Shown: positions 21,601 to 36,600, numbered from the stretch's first letter. The stretch is DNA of 64,000 bases from Liolophura sinensis (GCF_032854445.1 NC_088304.1:1612001-1676000), one strand, 5' to 3'. Numbers and translations are program-made. Notes: a model not told the origin generated them from the letters alone.

Positions 21601-24600
21601 CCATATAAATGGGTTGAATCAAACAAAATCTGTCATCTGATGCTAAACTTTAGGTGAAGTACAGTGAGTGTATGAATGTGAAGATAATCCAAGAGTCAAT
21701 ATGTTTCCTTCAGATCGCAACGCCGTATCATTGTTTGTCATGGCTAAAATATCTTCCTGATTGATGGACTTTCCTTCTCAATGATACAACTATCCCTGGA
21801 CCTTTCTTCTCAGTGATCCGAATATGGCTGGACTTTTCTCTCAATGATCCCAACTATCGCTGGACTTTTTTCTCAATGATCTCAACAATTGCTGGACTTT
21901 TCTTCTCAGTGATCCCAACTATCACTGGACTTTTCTTCTCAATGATCCCAACTATCACTGGACTTTTCTTCTCAATGATCCCAACTATCACTGGACCTTT
22001 CTTCTCAATGATCCCAACTATTGCTGGACTTTTCTTCTCAATGATCCCAACTATCCCTGGACCTTTCTTCTTGATGATCCCAACTATGACTGGACTTTTT
22101 TCTCAATGATCCCAACTATGTCTGGACTTTTTTCTCAATGATCTCAACAATTGCTGGACTTTTCTTCTCAATGATCCCAACTATCACTGGACTTTCCTTC
22201 TCAATGATCCCAACTATCACTGGACCTTTCTTCTCAATGATCCCAACTATTGCTGGACCTTTTTTCTTGATGACCCCAACTATGGCTGGACCTTTCTTCT
22301 TGATGAACCCAACTATGGCTGGACCTTTCTTCTTGATGATCCCAACTATCCCAGGACCTTTCTTCTTGATGATCCCAACTATAGCTGGACCTTTCTTCTT
22401 GATGATCCCAACTATCGGTGGACTTTCCTTCTCAATGATCCCAACTATCGCTGGACTTTCCTTCTCAGTGATACCAACTATCGCTGGACTTTTCTTCTCA
22501 ATGATCCCAACTATTGCTGGACGTTTCTTCTTGATGATCCCAACTATTGCTGGACTTTTCTCTCAATGATACCAACTATCGCTGGACTTTCCTTCTCAAT
22601 GATCTCAACAATTGCTGGACTTTCCTTCTCAATGATCTCAACAATTGCTGGACTTTCCTTCTCAATGATCTCAACTATTGCTGGACATTTCTTCTTGATG
22701 ATCCCAACTATCGGTGGACTTTCCTTCTCAGTGATACGAACTATCACCGGACCTTTCTTCTCAGTGATCCCAACTATTGCTGGACGTTTCTTCTTGATGA
22801 TCCCAACTATTGCTGGACTTTTCTCTCAGTGATACCAACTATTGCTGGACTTTCCTTCTCAATGATCCCAACTATCGCTGGACTTTCCTTCTCAAGGATA
22901 CCAACTATCACTGGACTTTTCTTCTCAATGATCCCAGCTATGACTGGACTTTTTTCTCAATGATCTCAACTATTGCTGGACTTTTCTTCTCAATGATCCC
23001 AACTATTGCTGGACTTTTCTCTTAATGATCCCAACTATGACTGGACTTTTTTCTCAATGATCCCAACTATTGCTGGACTTTTCTTCTCAATGATACCATT
23101 CCTTCTCAAGGATACCAACTATCGCTGGACTTTCCTTCTCAATGATACCAATTATCACTGGACTTTTCTTCTCAATGATCCCAACTTTTGCTGGACTTTT
23201 TTCTCAGTGATCTCAAATATTGCTGGACTTTTCTTCTCAAGGCTGCCAACTATCGCTGGACTTTCCTTCTCAATGATCCCAACTATCGCTGGACCTTTCT
23301 TCTCAATGATCCCAACTATTGCTGGACTTTCCTTCTCAATGATCCCAACTATGGCTGGACTTTTCTTCTCAATGATCCCAACTATCCCTGGACCTTTCTT
23401 CTTGATGATCCCAACTATCGCTGGACTTTTTTCTCAGTGATCCCAACTATGTCTGGACTTTTTTCTCAATGATCTCAACTATCCCTGGACCTTTCTTCTT
23501 GATGATCCCAACTATTGCTGAACTTTTCTCTCAATGATCCCAACTATGACTGGACTTTTTTCTCAGTGATCTCAACTATTGCTGGACCTTTCTTCTCAAT
23601 GATCCCAACTATCGCTGGACTTTTCTTTCAATGATCCCAACTATCGCTGGATTTTCGTTCTCAATGATCCCAACTATCACTGGACTTTTCTTCTCAATGA
23701 TCCCAACTACCCCTGGACCTTTCTTCTTGATGATCCCAACTATTGCTGGACTTTTCTTCTCAGTGATACCAACTATCGCTGGACTTTCCTTCTCAATGAT
23801 ACGAACTATCACCGGACCTTTCTTCTCAATGATCCCAACTATTGCTGGACGTTTCTTCTTGATGATCCCAACTATTGCTGGACTTTTCTCTCAGTGATAC
23901 CAACTATTGCTGGACTTTCCTTCTCAATGATCCCAACTATCGCTGGACTTTCCTTCTCAAGGATACCAACTATCACTGGACTTTTCTTCTCAATGATCCC
24001 AGCTATGACTGGACTTTTTTCTCAATGATCTCAACTATTGCTGGACTTTTCTTCTCAATGATCCCAACTATTGCTGGACTTTTCTCTTAATGATCCCAAC
24101 TATGACTGGACTTTTTTCTCAATGATCCCAACTATTGCTGGACTTTTCTTCTCAATGATACCATTCCTTCTCAAGGATACCAACTATCGCTGGACTTTCC
24201 TTCTCAATGATACCAATTATCACTGGACTTTTCTTCTCAATGATCCCAACTTTTGCTGGACTTTTTTCTCAGTGATCTCAAATATTGCTGGACTTTTCTT
24301 CTCAAGGATGCCAACTATCGCTGGACTTTCCTTCTCAATGATCCCAACTATCGCTGGACCTTTCTTCTCAATGATCCCAACTATTGCTGGACTTTCCTTC
24401 TCAATGATCCCAACTATGGCTGGACTTTTCTTCTCAATGATCCCAACTATCCCTGGACCTTTCTTCTTGATGATCCCAACTATCGCTGGACTTTTTTCTC
24501 AATGATCCCAACTATGTCTGGACTTTTTTCTCAATGATCTCAACTATCCCTGGACCTTTCTTCTTGATGATCCCAACTATTGCTGAACTTTTCTCTCAAT

Positions 24601-27600
24601 GATCCCAACTATGACTGGACTTTTTTCTCAGTGATCTCAACTATTGCTGGACCTTTCTTCTCAATGATCCCAACTATCGCTGGACTTTTCTTCTCAATGA
24701 TCCCAACTATCGCTGGATTTTCGTTCTCAATGATCCCAACTATCGCTGGACTTTTCTTCTCAATGATCCCAACTACCCCTGGACCTTTCTTCTTGATGAT
24801 CCCAACTATTGCTGGACTTTTCTCTCAATGATCCCAACTATCGCTGGACTTCCCTTCTCAATGATACCAACTATCGCTGGACCTTTCTTCTTAATGATCC
24901 CAACTATGACTGGACTTTTTTCTCAATGATCCCAACTATCCCTGGACCTTTCTTCTTGATGATCCCAACTATTGCTGGACTTTGCTCTCAATGATCCCAA
25001 CTATGACTGGACTTTTCATCTTGATGATCCCAACTATCGCTGGACTTTTCTTCTCAGTGATCCCAACTATCGCTGGACTTTTCTTGTCAGTGATGCCAAC
25101 CATTGCTATATTGATATAGGAGTTATATATATTGAATTAGGAGTTTATTATGTGGCCTAACATATCAAAGTACAAATAAAGTTTTTCTAAAAATGGCTTT
25201 GAACTCCAGTTTTCCTATAGCCTCAGCGATCATTCGGGAAATTAAGTAAACTGCTGTGGTGACGTCAAGGGTGAGAGCTGTCAGCACAACCTTGTTGTGG
25301 GGAGAACCCTATTTGGGGTTCGTTCCCAACATGTTCATCGATGAATATTTCCAGATATTTCCCAATTGCATGAAATAAACAGGTTACTAAACAATATAAA
25401 ATGTGTCTTGAAAGTGAAAAAATTTTCATCATTTTAGGATTGGCATGTCTTTCTTCATTTTCAGATTGGTATATTTTTCTTCATTTTCAGATTGGCATGT
25501 CTTTCTTCATTTTCAGATTTGTATATCTTTCTTCATTTTCAGAATGGTATATTTTTCTTCCTTTTCAGATTGGTATATCTTTCTTCATTTTCGGATTGGT
25601 GTATCTTTCTTCATTTTCAGATTGGTATATCTTTCTTCATTTTCCGATTGGCATGTCTTTCTTCATTTTCAGATTGGTATATCTTTCTTCATTTTCACAT
25701 TAGCATATCTTTCTTCATTTTCATTAATACCATTCTCTTTGTTCTAAGATCAAAATGGGTTTGGTTGTTTTATGAATAAACACTAAGGGTGTAGTAGTAA
25801 ACTGAGTGAAATTTACCATGTTTATGAAATATAATGATATTTCAGATGTTCTTGTTGCCACCCCGAACAGACTAGTCTACCTGCTTCAGCAGGACCCACC
25901 ATTAATACAGCTTAAAAAGTAAGTCATTTAAATGTTGATTTCACTTGTGTCCTGGTATAAGTAAGGGCTGAGGGCTTTTTCCTTTTCTTTTTTTTTAAAC
26001 TAATCGCTGAAAGGCAGAGAAAACACTAAAAGGAGGTTTTTTGAGATGGAAAACCATTAAACATTGCCCAGGAAAGTAGTTTGATTTATTTTTGTATAAT
26101 TTTTTAGCTGAGTAAATGGATGTTACAGCGGTCTGTTGGGACCCAGAGGCTATCAGTGTTGTCACAGCAGTATTTTGGGCTTGAAACACATGTAGTTCAT
26201 TTCAAGGCCCATTTGGTGAACGCATTCATAACTGTAAAAATAGATGCATTTTGAATGATGAAATGTAACAGTATATGTGTGTCAAGTGAAAAAAAGCTGA
26301 TATGAACTCACTGATTACAGCCTGGTCAGAAAAGGCCACCATACAATCCAAAGTTTCAACTGCATTTTAATGTCCGAAAAATATTCTGACTATTTTCCTG
26401 GACAGTATTTAATGGTCTTTTTTCTGACATACATTTCACGCTATTGTTTTTTTTGTATTTTTTTTTTTGGTCTTGAAAGTTCTTGGAGAATTGATAAATG
26501 TATAGGATGCAAATAGGCAACATACATGTAATCACCAGTCAAGTTATAGGGGGAGAAACCACAGACCTGTGGCAAGTTATTGACAAACTTTAACACATGT
26601 GATATAGAGATATACACACCGTATTAGTTGAAGACAAGAACCGTTCGTCAGCCTACAATAGACTGTGTAAGCGTACACATGAGCATTGGTTATCGCGTCT
26701 TGTCACCAAGATCCCTCAAGTGGTGATAGCGGGCAATCCACAAATTCTCTGGATATGGTCAGATTTGAACCTGCATGTTGATTGGAGTTTTCCGCAGTGC
26801 TCAAGAATATTTCACTTATACGACGGCCTTCTTGTGGCCGGAAAGGAAACCACCATGAGCTGGACTTGAACTCACAGCAGCTACATTGGTGAGAGGCTCC
26901 CATGTCATTACGCCACGCTGGCGTGTAGGGCAAGCCAGTGTAAATGTTAGACATGAGTACAGTGCAGGGCAAGCCAGTGTAAATGTTAGACATGAGTACA
27001 GTGCAGTGCAAGCCAGTGTAAATGTTAGACATGAGTACAGTGCAGTGCAAGCCAGTGTAAATGTTAGACATTAGTACAGTGCAGGGCAAGCCAGTGTAAA
27101 TGTTAGACATGAGTACAGTGCAGGGCAAGCCAGTGTAAATGTTAGACATGAGTACAGTGTAGGGCAAGCCAGTGTAAATGTTAGATATGAGTACAGTGTA
27201 GGGCAAGCCAGTGTAAATGTTAGATATGAGTACAGTGTAGGGCAAGCCAGTGTAAATGTTAGACATGAGTACAGTGCAGGGCAAGCCAGTGTAAATGTTA
27301 GACATGAGTACAGTGCAGGGCAAGCCAGTGTAAATGTTAGACATGAGTACAGTGCAGGGCAAGCCAGTGTAAATGTTAGACATGAGTACAGTGCAGGGCA
27401 AGCCAGTGTAAATGTTAGACATGAGTACAGTGTAGGGCAAGCCAGTGTAAATGTTAGATATGAGTACAGTGCAGGGCAAGCCAGTGTAAATGTTAGATAT
27501 GAGTACAGTGTAGGGCAAGCCAGTGTAAACGTTACACATGAGTACAGTGCAGTGCAAGCCAGTGTAAATGAACCCATTAAAAAGAACAGGTTATTTTCAG

Positions 27601-30600
27601 TGTTTTTGGTATCGGCTCAAAATGTTGAGTATAGTAAGTCAGAGTTTTGAGTGTTTGTAAATTTGCTTTTCTTTTCAGTGTTGAGTGGCTTATCGTTGAC
27701 GAGTCTGACAAGTTGTTTGAAGAGGGTCAGAGAGGTTTTCGTGATCAGGTAAGAAAACAGCTTCTGTTACCTGTGTTCATCCATCCATGTATAAAAACAC
27801 CAGTGATCATTGAATGTGCTCTTATGATTTCAGCTGAAGTTAATCGGCACGCAATATTGCTTATCACACAGCCATTACACAAGTAATTCGTTCTTCACGC
27901 CTTGTACTGTACGATGTAATGCACTATGATTGCAAAGATGTATGTAGCATTACATGATATCATTACAGTTGGCTGTGATTTACAAAGCTTGCGACAACAA
28001 CAATATTCGGCGTGCCATGTTTAGCGCCACCTTTGCTAGCGATGTGGAACAGTGGTGCAAACTGAATCTAGACAACGTGGTGCAAGTTCATGTCGGTGCA
28101 AGGTGAGTCCAGTTTGACCGAGTCATTTCACAGTTTATATACCTGGCAAAACTTATGCATAAAGCAGGCTTGCTTTCAAACAGAATCTGTTTAAGTTTAA
28201 GCATAATAAGTCACACAGAACTAACCTACACAAACATACATTTGTTTCTCATTGCAGAAATGTTTGTACAGAATCTGTTGAGCAGGAACTACTTTTTGTC
28301 GGAGGAGAATCAGGAAAGTTAATTGCCCTGCGGGAAATATTTAGAAAGGTTGGTGACGTTAGTTTTTTTTAAACAGCACATAGATGTTACTCATATGAGA
28401 AGAAAATTACTGCTGTTGTCAGACCTTTTTGTTGACTGACAAGTATAGATACTAAGTGGTTCAACTTCCAAGATGGAGGAGGTGGATCCCCCTTACCAAA
28501 AAAAAAAAAAAAAAAATTCATGTAAATTTGGCATAGTTTACACATATGTGTATTGTCAAATTCATTATTACATTTGTCATACATTCATACATTTGTAACT
28601 GTATAAATACAATTGTTTTAATTTATTAAAGTAGTGACTTTTCTCTCAAAGGGTGAAAAAAAGATGAGGTAAATAAAAACAATATTTGTAACCATTGCTG
28701 TTGTTTTTGTAATAGGGCGTGAAGCCTCCAGTTCTCATCTTTGTTCAAGCCAAAGATCGCGCCAAGGAGTTGTTCCACGAGTTGATTTATGATGGATTGA
28801 ACGTGGATGTGATTCACTCCGATAGGACCCAGCTTCAGGTATGACTCAGCAGAAAATCTCCTCTGCACTCGTTCACTTCCTTATTTCAAGGGGTTTGAAG
28901 CATTCATGCTAGCAATCTGCTTTTTCTATCAGGAGTCAAAATTTTTGGTCACTTGTTTTTTATTAGACCTCAAAACCTCAAAGACCTCAGAGTCCAGATG
29001 ATCAAAAAAAATGTGTATTTTATCTGTGTGCATGTTGTTTTAGAGTGATATAAAAGGAATCTAATACATTTATCACATCTTTAAATTATATTGCATGACC
29101 TCCTGCTGATCTAACCTACTTTTTTGCAATTAAAATCCAAAATTTAATTGGTTAAATTCCTAAGGCTTAATGGTCTATTATGTTTTTTGCTGTAGTTTTA
29201 ACAGTTCCTTTGGAGTACTTTTTTTGTTAAATACCAGAATCATAGTCATGTTCAGTGTGTACAGTACACAAATACTGTTACAACTGCCTACATACAGTGA
29301 AGTTATCAGTTACTCTTTGAGGATATATTATTCAGTAGTCATAAACAGCTTCTCAACTGCAATTTCTGGATTTTCAAGTGTTTCTGTGTTTTCTTTGTTT
29401 TAGCGGGATAATGTGGTGAAGTGTTTCAGAGCGGGAACCATCTGGGTGCTGATCTGCACGGAACTGATGGGGCGTGGCATTGATTTCCAGGGAGTCAACC
29501 TAGTCATCAATTATGACTTTCCAAACAGTGCTGTCAGTTATATCCATAGAATAGGTCAGTTACATCCACAGAATAGGTCAGTTGTACCGATGAAATAGGT
29601 CAGTTGCATCCATGGAATAGGTCAGTTACAATGACATCAGGAAAATAGGTCAGTTACATTCATAGACAAGGTCAGTTACTTTCATAGACAAGGTCAGTTA
29701 CTTTCATACAATGTCAGTTACATTCATAGACAAGGTCAGTAACATTCATAGAATAGGCCAGATACGTCAGGAGTATATGTCAATTACATCAGGAAAATAG
29801 ACCAATGACATTAATAGGTCATTTGCATCCCCAGAAAATGTCAGTTACATTCACAGAATAGGTCAGTTGCATTCACAGAATAGGTCAGTTGCATCCACAG
29901 AATAGGTCAGTGACAGTCATAGAATAGATCAGTTACATTTATAGAATAGGTCAGTTACGTCAGGAGTATAGGTCCATTACATCAGGAAAATAAACCAGTG
30001 ACATTAATAGGTCATTTCCACCCACAGAAAATGTCAGTTACATTCACAGAATAGGTCAGTTACATCCACAGAATAGGTCAGTGACATTCATAGAATAGGT
30101 CAGTTATATCCAATAGGTTGAGTTTTGTCTGTTGGATTGGTCACTTACATCTGGTGGACAGGTTAGTTACATCCTTAGCTTAGATCAGGTGACCGGCCCG
30201 GATAGCACAGTTGGTAGAGCGTCCGCTTCGGGACCGGTAGATCCAGGATCAATCCTTGGTCGAGTCACACCTAAGACTTTAAAAGAGGAAGTTGTAACTT
30301 CCTTGCTTGGCGTTCAGCATGAAGGGGATAGTGCAACGACTGGTTGACCCGTATCAGTATAATGGCTCGGGCGGGGCGGCTTACTTGCCTTCGGTAAGTC
30401 GTCTCAGTGATGCAGCACTAAATAAAAGAGCGGTGGAAATCCGTCCTGCAACAAGGAGGCACATTACACGTGCATGCACCCTAATGATTCCTTCGTCGTC
30501 ATATGACTGAAAAATTGTTGAGTACGACGTTAAACCCCAAGCACTCACTCACTCACTTAGATCAGGTGCTGGGTCGGATCATACCAAAGACTTTCAAAAT

Positions 30601-33600
30601 AGCGATTGTTGCTGCCTCGCTTGACTCTCAGCACTGAGAGGTTAGAGCAAGGAAACTGGACTGAAAGGCCCGGTGTCAGTGTAATGTGACTGGGTGGAGT
30701 GTCATGTCTGGTGTCAGTGGCGGCAGCACTTTGGCAGCGTGAACTTACTTTGCCACAAGAAGACACAGTATATGTACTCAACTGATGACTCCTCCTCGTC
30801 AGATAACTGAAATAACAGATAACTGCATTCGTTTATTCATTAAATCAGGTCCACCCATAAAATAGGTCAGTTACACTGAATGACTGGTTTGTGTGGTCAC
30901 AGAAGAGTCAGTTACACTGAGTGACTGGTTTATGTGTGGTCACATAAGAGGTCAGTTACACTGAATGACTGGTTTATGTGTGGTCATAGAAGAGGTCATT
31001 GACATTTCACAACGTAATTTTGCTTCCACGGGAGGTTTCCGTGTTCAGACACTGTGAATTATCAACCTCCAGAATTCAACAAAATCAGATTGCTTGAACT
31101 GTTAGTTGATTTATATTGAAAGGTGCAAATTGTACAAAAGCATAGTGATCTGCCTGATGTAGGCAAACTCTTCATGTCAAGACAACTCCATCTTTCCTCA
31201 GGTAGGACTGGGCGGGCAGGAAGGGGTGGGAAGGCCATCACATTCTTCACCCAGGAGGATGCTGTCAACCTCAGGAGGTGAGTAACATGATATTTGGGCT
31301 GCTGAGGAGAATTCAAAAAATCATGCCTCATCCTATGTTCATCATACAACAAGCAATATTACAAAACTTTGTTAATCAAAAAATCATGCCTCACCTTATG
31401 TTCAACGTACAACAAGCAATATCACAAAACTTTGTCAATCAAAGAATCATGCCTCACCTTATGTTCATCATACAACAAGCAATATTACAAAACTTTGTTA
31501 ATCAAAGAATCATGCCTCACCTTATGTTCAACGTACAACAAGTAATATCACAAAACTTTGTCAATCAAAGAATCATGTCTCACCTAATGTTCATCATACA
31601 ACAAGCAATATTACAAAACTTTGTTAATCAAAGAATCATGCCTCACCTTATGTTCAACGTACAACAAGCAATATTACAAAACTTTGTTAATCAAAGAATC
31701 ATGCCTCACCTTATGTTCAACGTACAACAAGCAATATCACAAAACTTTGTCAATCAAAGAATCATGCCTCACCTTATGTTCACCATACAACAAGCAATAT
31801 TACAAAACTTTGTTAATCAAAGAATCATGCCTCACCTTATGTTCATCATACAACAAGCAATATTACAAAACTTTGTCAATCAAAGAATCATGCCTCACCT
31901 TATGTTCATCATACAACAAGCAATATTACAAAACTTTGTTAATCAAAGAATCATGCCTCACCTTATGTTCAACGTACAACAAGCAATATCACAAAACTTT
32001 GTCAATCAAAGAATCATGCCTCACCTTATGTTCACCATACAACAAGCAATATTACAAAACTTTGTTAATCAAAGAATCATGCCTCACCTTATGTTCATCA
32101 TACAACAAGCAATATTACAAAACTTTGTTAATCAAAGAATCATGCCTCACCTTATGTTCAACGTACAACAAGCAATATCACAAAACTTTGTCAATCAAAG
32201 AATCATGCCTCACCTTATGTTCACCATACAACAAGCAATATTACAAAACTTTGTTAATCAAAGAATCATTCCTCACCTTATGTTCAACGTACAACAAGCA
32301 ATATCACAAAACTTTGGCAATCAAAGAATCATGCCTCACCTTATGTTCATCATACAACAAGCAGTATTACAAAACTTTGTAAATCAAAAAATCATGCCTC
32401 ACCTTATGTTCATCATACAACAAGCAATGTCACAAAACTTTGGCAATCAAAAAATCATGCCTCACCTTATGTTCATCATACAACAAGCAATGTCACAAAA
32501 CTTTGGCAATCAAAGAATCATGCCTCATCTTATGGTCAGCATACAGCGAGCAATGTCACAAAACTTTGTAAATCAAAGAATCATGCCTCACCTTATGTTC
32601 ACCATACAACAAGCAATGTCACAAAACTTTGGCAATCAAAGAATCATGCCTCATTTTATGTTCACCATACAACAAGCAATGTCACAAAACTTTGGCAATC
32701 AAAGAATCATGCCTCATCTTATGGTCAGCATACAGCGAGCAATGTCACAAAACTTTGTAAATCAAAGAATCATGCCTCACCTTATGTTCACCATACAACA
32801 AGCAATGTCACAAAACTTTGGCAATCAAAGAATCATGCCTCATCTTATGTTCAGCATACAACAAGCAATGTCACAAAACTTTGGCAATCAAAAAATCATG
32901 CCTCACCTTATGTTCAGCATACGAGCAATATCACAAAACTTTGTAAATCAAAAAATCATGCCTCACCTTATGTTCACCATACAACAAGCAATGTCACAAA
33001 ACTTTGGCAATCAAAGAATCATGCCTCATCTTATGTTCAGCATACAACAAGCAATATTACAAAACTTTGTTAATCAAAAAATCATGCCTCACCTTATGTT
33101 CACCATACAACAAGCAATGTCACAAAACTTTGGCAATCAAAGAATCATGCCTCATCTTATGGTCAGCATACAACAAGCAATGTCACAAAACTTTGTTAAT
33201 CAAAGAATCATGCCTCACCTTATGTTCACCATACAACAAGCAATGTCACAAAACTTTGGCAATCAAAGAATCATGCCTCATCTTATGTTCACCATACAAC
33301 GAGCAATGTCACAAAACTTTGGCAATCAAAGAATCATGCCTCACCTTATGTTCAACGTACAACAAGCAATATTACAACACTTTGTCAATCAAAAAATCAT
33401 GTCTCATCTTATGGTCAGCATACAACGAGCAATGTCACAAAACTTTGGCAATCAAGAATCATGCCTCATCTTATGTTCAGCATACAACAAGCAATATTAC
33501 AAAACTTTGTTAATCAAAAAATCATGCCTCACCTTATGTTCACCATACAACAAGCAATATTACAAAACTTTGGCAATCAAAGAATCATGCCTCACCTTAT

Positions 33601-36600
33601 GTTCAACGTACAATAAGCAATATTACAAAACTTTGTCAATCAAAAAATCATGTCTCATCTTATGGTCAGCATACAACGAGCAATGTCACAAAACTTTGTC
33701 AATCAAAGAATCATGCCTCACCTTATGTTCAGCATACAACAAGCAATATTACAAAACTTTGTTAATCAAAAAATCATGCCTCACCTTATGGTCAGCATAC
33801 AACAAGCAATATCACAAAACTTTGTTAATCAAAGAATCATGCCTCACCTTATGTTCCATGTACAACAAGCAATGTCACAAAACTTTGGCAATCAAAGAAT
33901 CATGCCTCACCTTATGTTCAATGTACAACAAGCAATATTACAAAACTTTGGCAATCAAAGAATCATGCCTCACCTTATGTTCAATGTACAACAAGCAATA
34001 TTACAAAACTTTGGCAATCAAAAAATCATGCCTCACCTTATGGTCAGCATACAACAAGCAATATCACAAAACTTTGTTAATCAAAGAATCATGCCTCACC
34101 TTATGTTCACCATACAACGAGCAATATCACAAAACTTTGTATATCAAAGAATCATGCCTGATCATGGGAGGGGGGGACCTTGAAAAGCCTGAAATTTGAA
34201 GTTTTCTTCCAGTATTTTGGCACATGCTCATGTTTGTATTATCACTTCACATTACTTCTTGGTTGTTAGATCACTCATATGTGCCTTAATTATACTCCTG
34301 TTTGCCTCATTTATTATCTTTGTCTTGTAACAGCATCGCTAACATCATGAGGGAGGCAGGCTGCTCTGTTCCAGAATACATGTTGACCTTGAAGCGACCT
34401 TCAAGGTAAGAAAATATGAGTGGTAACTCTTATCAGCTGCTACTCGAGGCATCAGAACTATGGCTTATACAAGTGTTAAAGATCTTTTTTGTGCACTGAT
34501 GTTATCACTGTGAAATTATATTATAAACATGGCCTGAAGTCTTAAAGTCCACTAACTTTTACAAATGGTTTCCAACTTTATATCCTTTGGACATGCAAAT
34601 CAGTGGTCATTTCACTGTTTCAGGAATGAACGAAAGAAGCTGTCTCGTCAAAATCCGGTGAGAGAGAATATTTCCACAATGCCTGAAGATAAAGTTAGAG
34701 ACAGAAAGAGAAGGTACAGTATTGGCCTTAAATACAGGTGCAATCCCAGTACCAACCAGGCTTAAGACTCTCATCACGATTAACACACTTGTAGGAGGAT
34801 TCTAGCTGTGCACAACCAGGCTGAAAGTTCAGAATCCTGTGTTAATACAGAATCCTATGTTAATACAGAATCCTGTGTTAATACAGAATCCTGTGTTAGT
34901 ACAGAATCCTGTGTACATACAGAATCCTGTGTTAATACAGAATCTTGTTTTAATACAGAATCCTGTGTAAATACAGAATCCTGTGTTAATACAGAATCCT
35001 GTATTAATACGAATACTGTGTTAATACAGAATCCTGTTTTAATACAGAATCCTGTGTAAATACAGAATCCTATGTTAATACAGAATCCTGTGTTAATACA
35101 GAATCCTGTGTTAGTACAGAATCCTATGTTAATACAGAATCTTGTGTTAATACAGAATCCTGTGTAAATACAGAATCTTGTGTTAATACAGAATCCTATG
35201 TTAATACAGAATCCTGTGTTAATACAGAATCCCATTTTAATACAGAATCCTGTGTTAATACAGAATCCCATTTTAATACAGAATCCTGTGTTAATACAGA
35301 ATCCTGTGTTAATACAGAATCTTGTGTTAGTACAGAGTCCTATGTTAGTACAAAAACCTGTGTTAGTAGAGAATCCTATGTTAATACAGAATCCTGTGTT
35401 AGTAGAGAATCCTGTGTTAATACAGAATCCTATGTTAATACAGAATCCTATGTTAATACAGAATCCTGTGTTAGTACAGAATCCTATGTTAATACAGAAT
35501 CCTATGTTCGTACAGAACCCTGTGTTAATACAGAATCCCATGTTTATACAGAATCCTGTGTTAATACAGAATCCTGTGTTAATACAGAATCTTGTGTTAG
35601 TACAGAGTCCTATGTTAGTACAAAAACCTGTGTTAGTAGAGAATCCTATGTTAATACAGAATCCTGTGTTAGTAGAGAATCCTGTGTTAATACAGAATCC
35701 TATGTTAATACAGAATCCTATGTTAATACAGAATCCTATGTTAATACAGAATCCTGTGTTAGTACAGAATCCTATGTTAATACAGAATCCTATGTTCGTA
35801 CAGAACCCTGTGTTAATACAGAATCCCATGTTTATACAGAATCCTGTGTTAATACAGAATCCTGTGTTAATACAGAATCCTGTGTTAATACAGAATCTTG
35901 TGTTAGTACAGAGTCCTATGTTAGTACAAAAACCTGTGTTAGTAGAGAATCCTATGTTAATACAGAATCCTGTGTTAGTAGAGAATCCTGTGTTAATACA
36001 GAATCCTATGTTAATACAGAATCCTGTGTTAGTACAGAATCCTATGTTAATACAGAATCCTGTGTTAGTACAGAATCCTATGTTAATACAGAATCCTATG
36101 TTAGTACAGAATCCTGTGTTAGTACAGAATCCTACGTTAGTACAGAATCCTGTGTTAATACAGAATCCTATGTTAATACAGAATCCTGTGTTAATACAGA
36201 ATCCTATGTTAGTACAGAATCCTATGTTAATACAGAATCCTGTGTTAGTACAGAATCCTGTGTTAATACAGAATCCTGTGTTAGTACAGAATCCTATGTT
36301 AATACAGAATCTTGTGTTAATACAGAATCCTGTGTAAATACAGAATCCTATGTTAATACAGAATCCTGTGTTAGTACAGAATCCTATGTTAATACAGAAT
36401 CCTATGTTAATACAGAATCCTGTGTTAATACAGAATCCCATGTTAATACAGAATCCTGTGTTAATACAGAATCCTGTGTTAATACAGAATCTTGTGTTAG
36501 TACAGAGTCCTATGTTAGTACAAAAACCTGTGTTAATACAGAATCCTATGTTAATACAGAATCCTGTGTTAGTAGAGAATATCGTGTTTTAATACAGAAT

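Noticed and set aside
21764-25105. CRISPR-like arrangement of repeats and variable parts
   Set aside because: Eukaryotic intron; units are adjacent with no unique spacers. The same holds for all arrays here.
21813-25160. Many frames of 60-144 codons ([11 protein letters not shown] words)
   Set aside because: 33-bp array; the frames shift between copies and have no gene context.
26703-27577. 284- and 168-codon minus frames ([13 protein letters not shown] words)
   Set aside because: 39-bp array in DDX52 intron 7.
31278-34199. 973-codon open frame ([21 protein letters not shown] words)
   Set aside because: It is a 63-bp repeat with no stop in the unit. It begins at the exon 13 donor, is not in frame with DDX52, and a second frame is open too. 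No start context, domain or splice site supports a gene.
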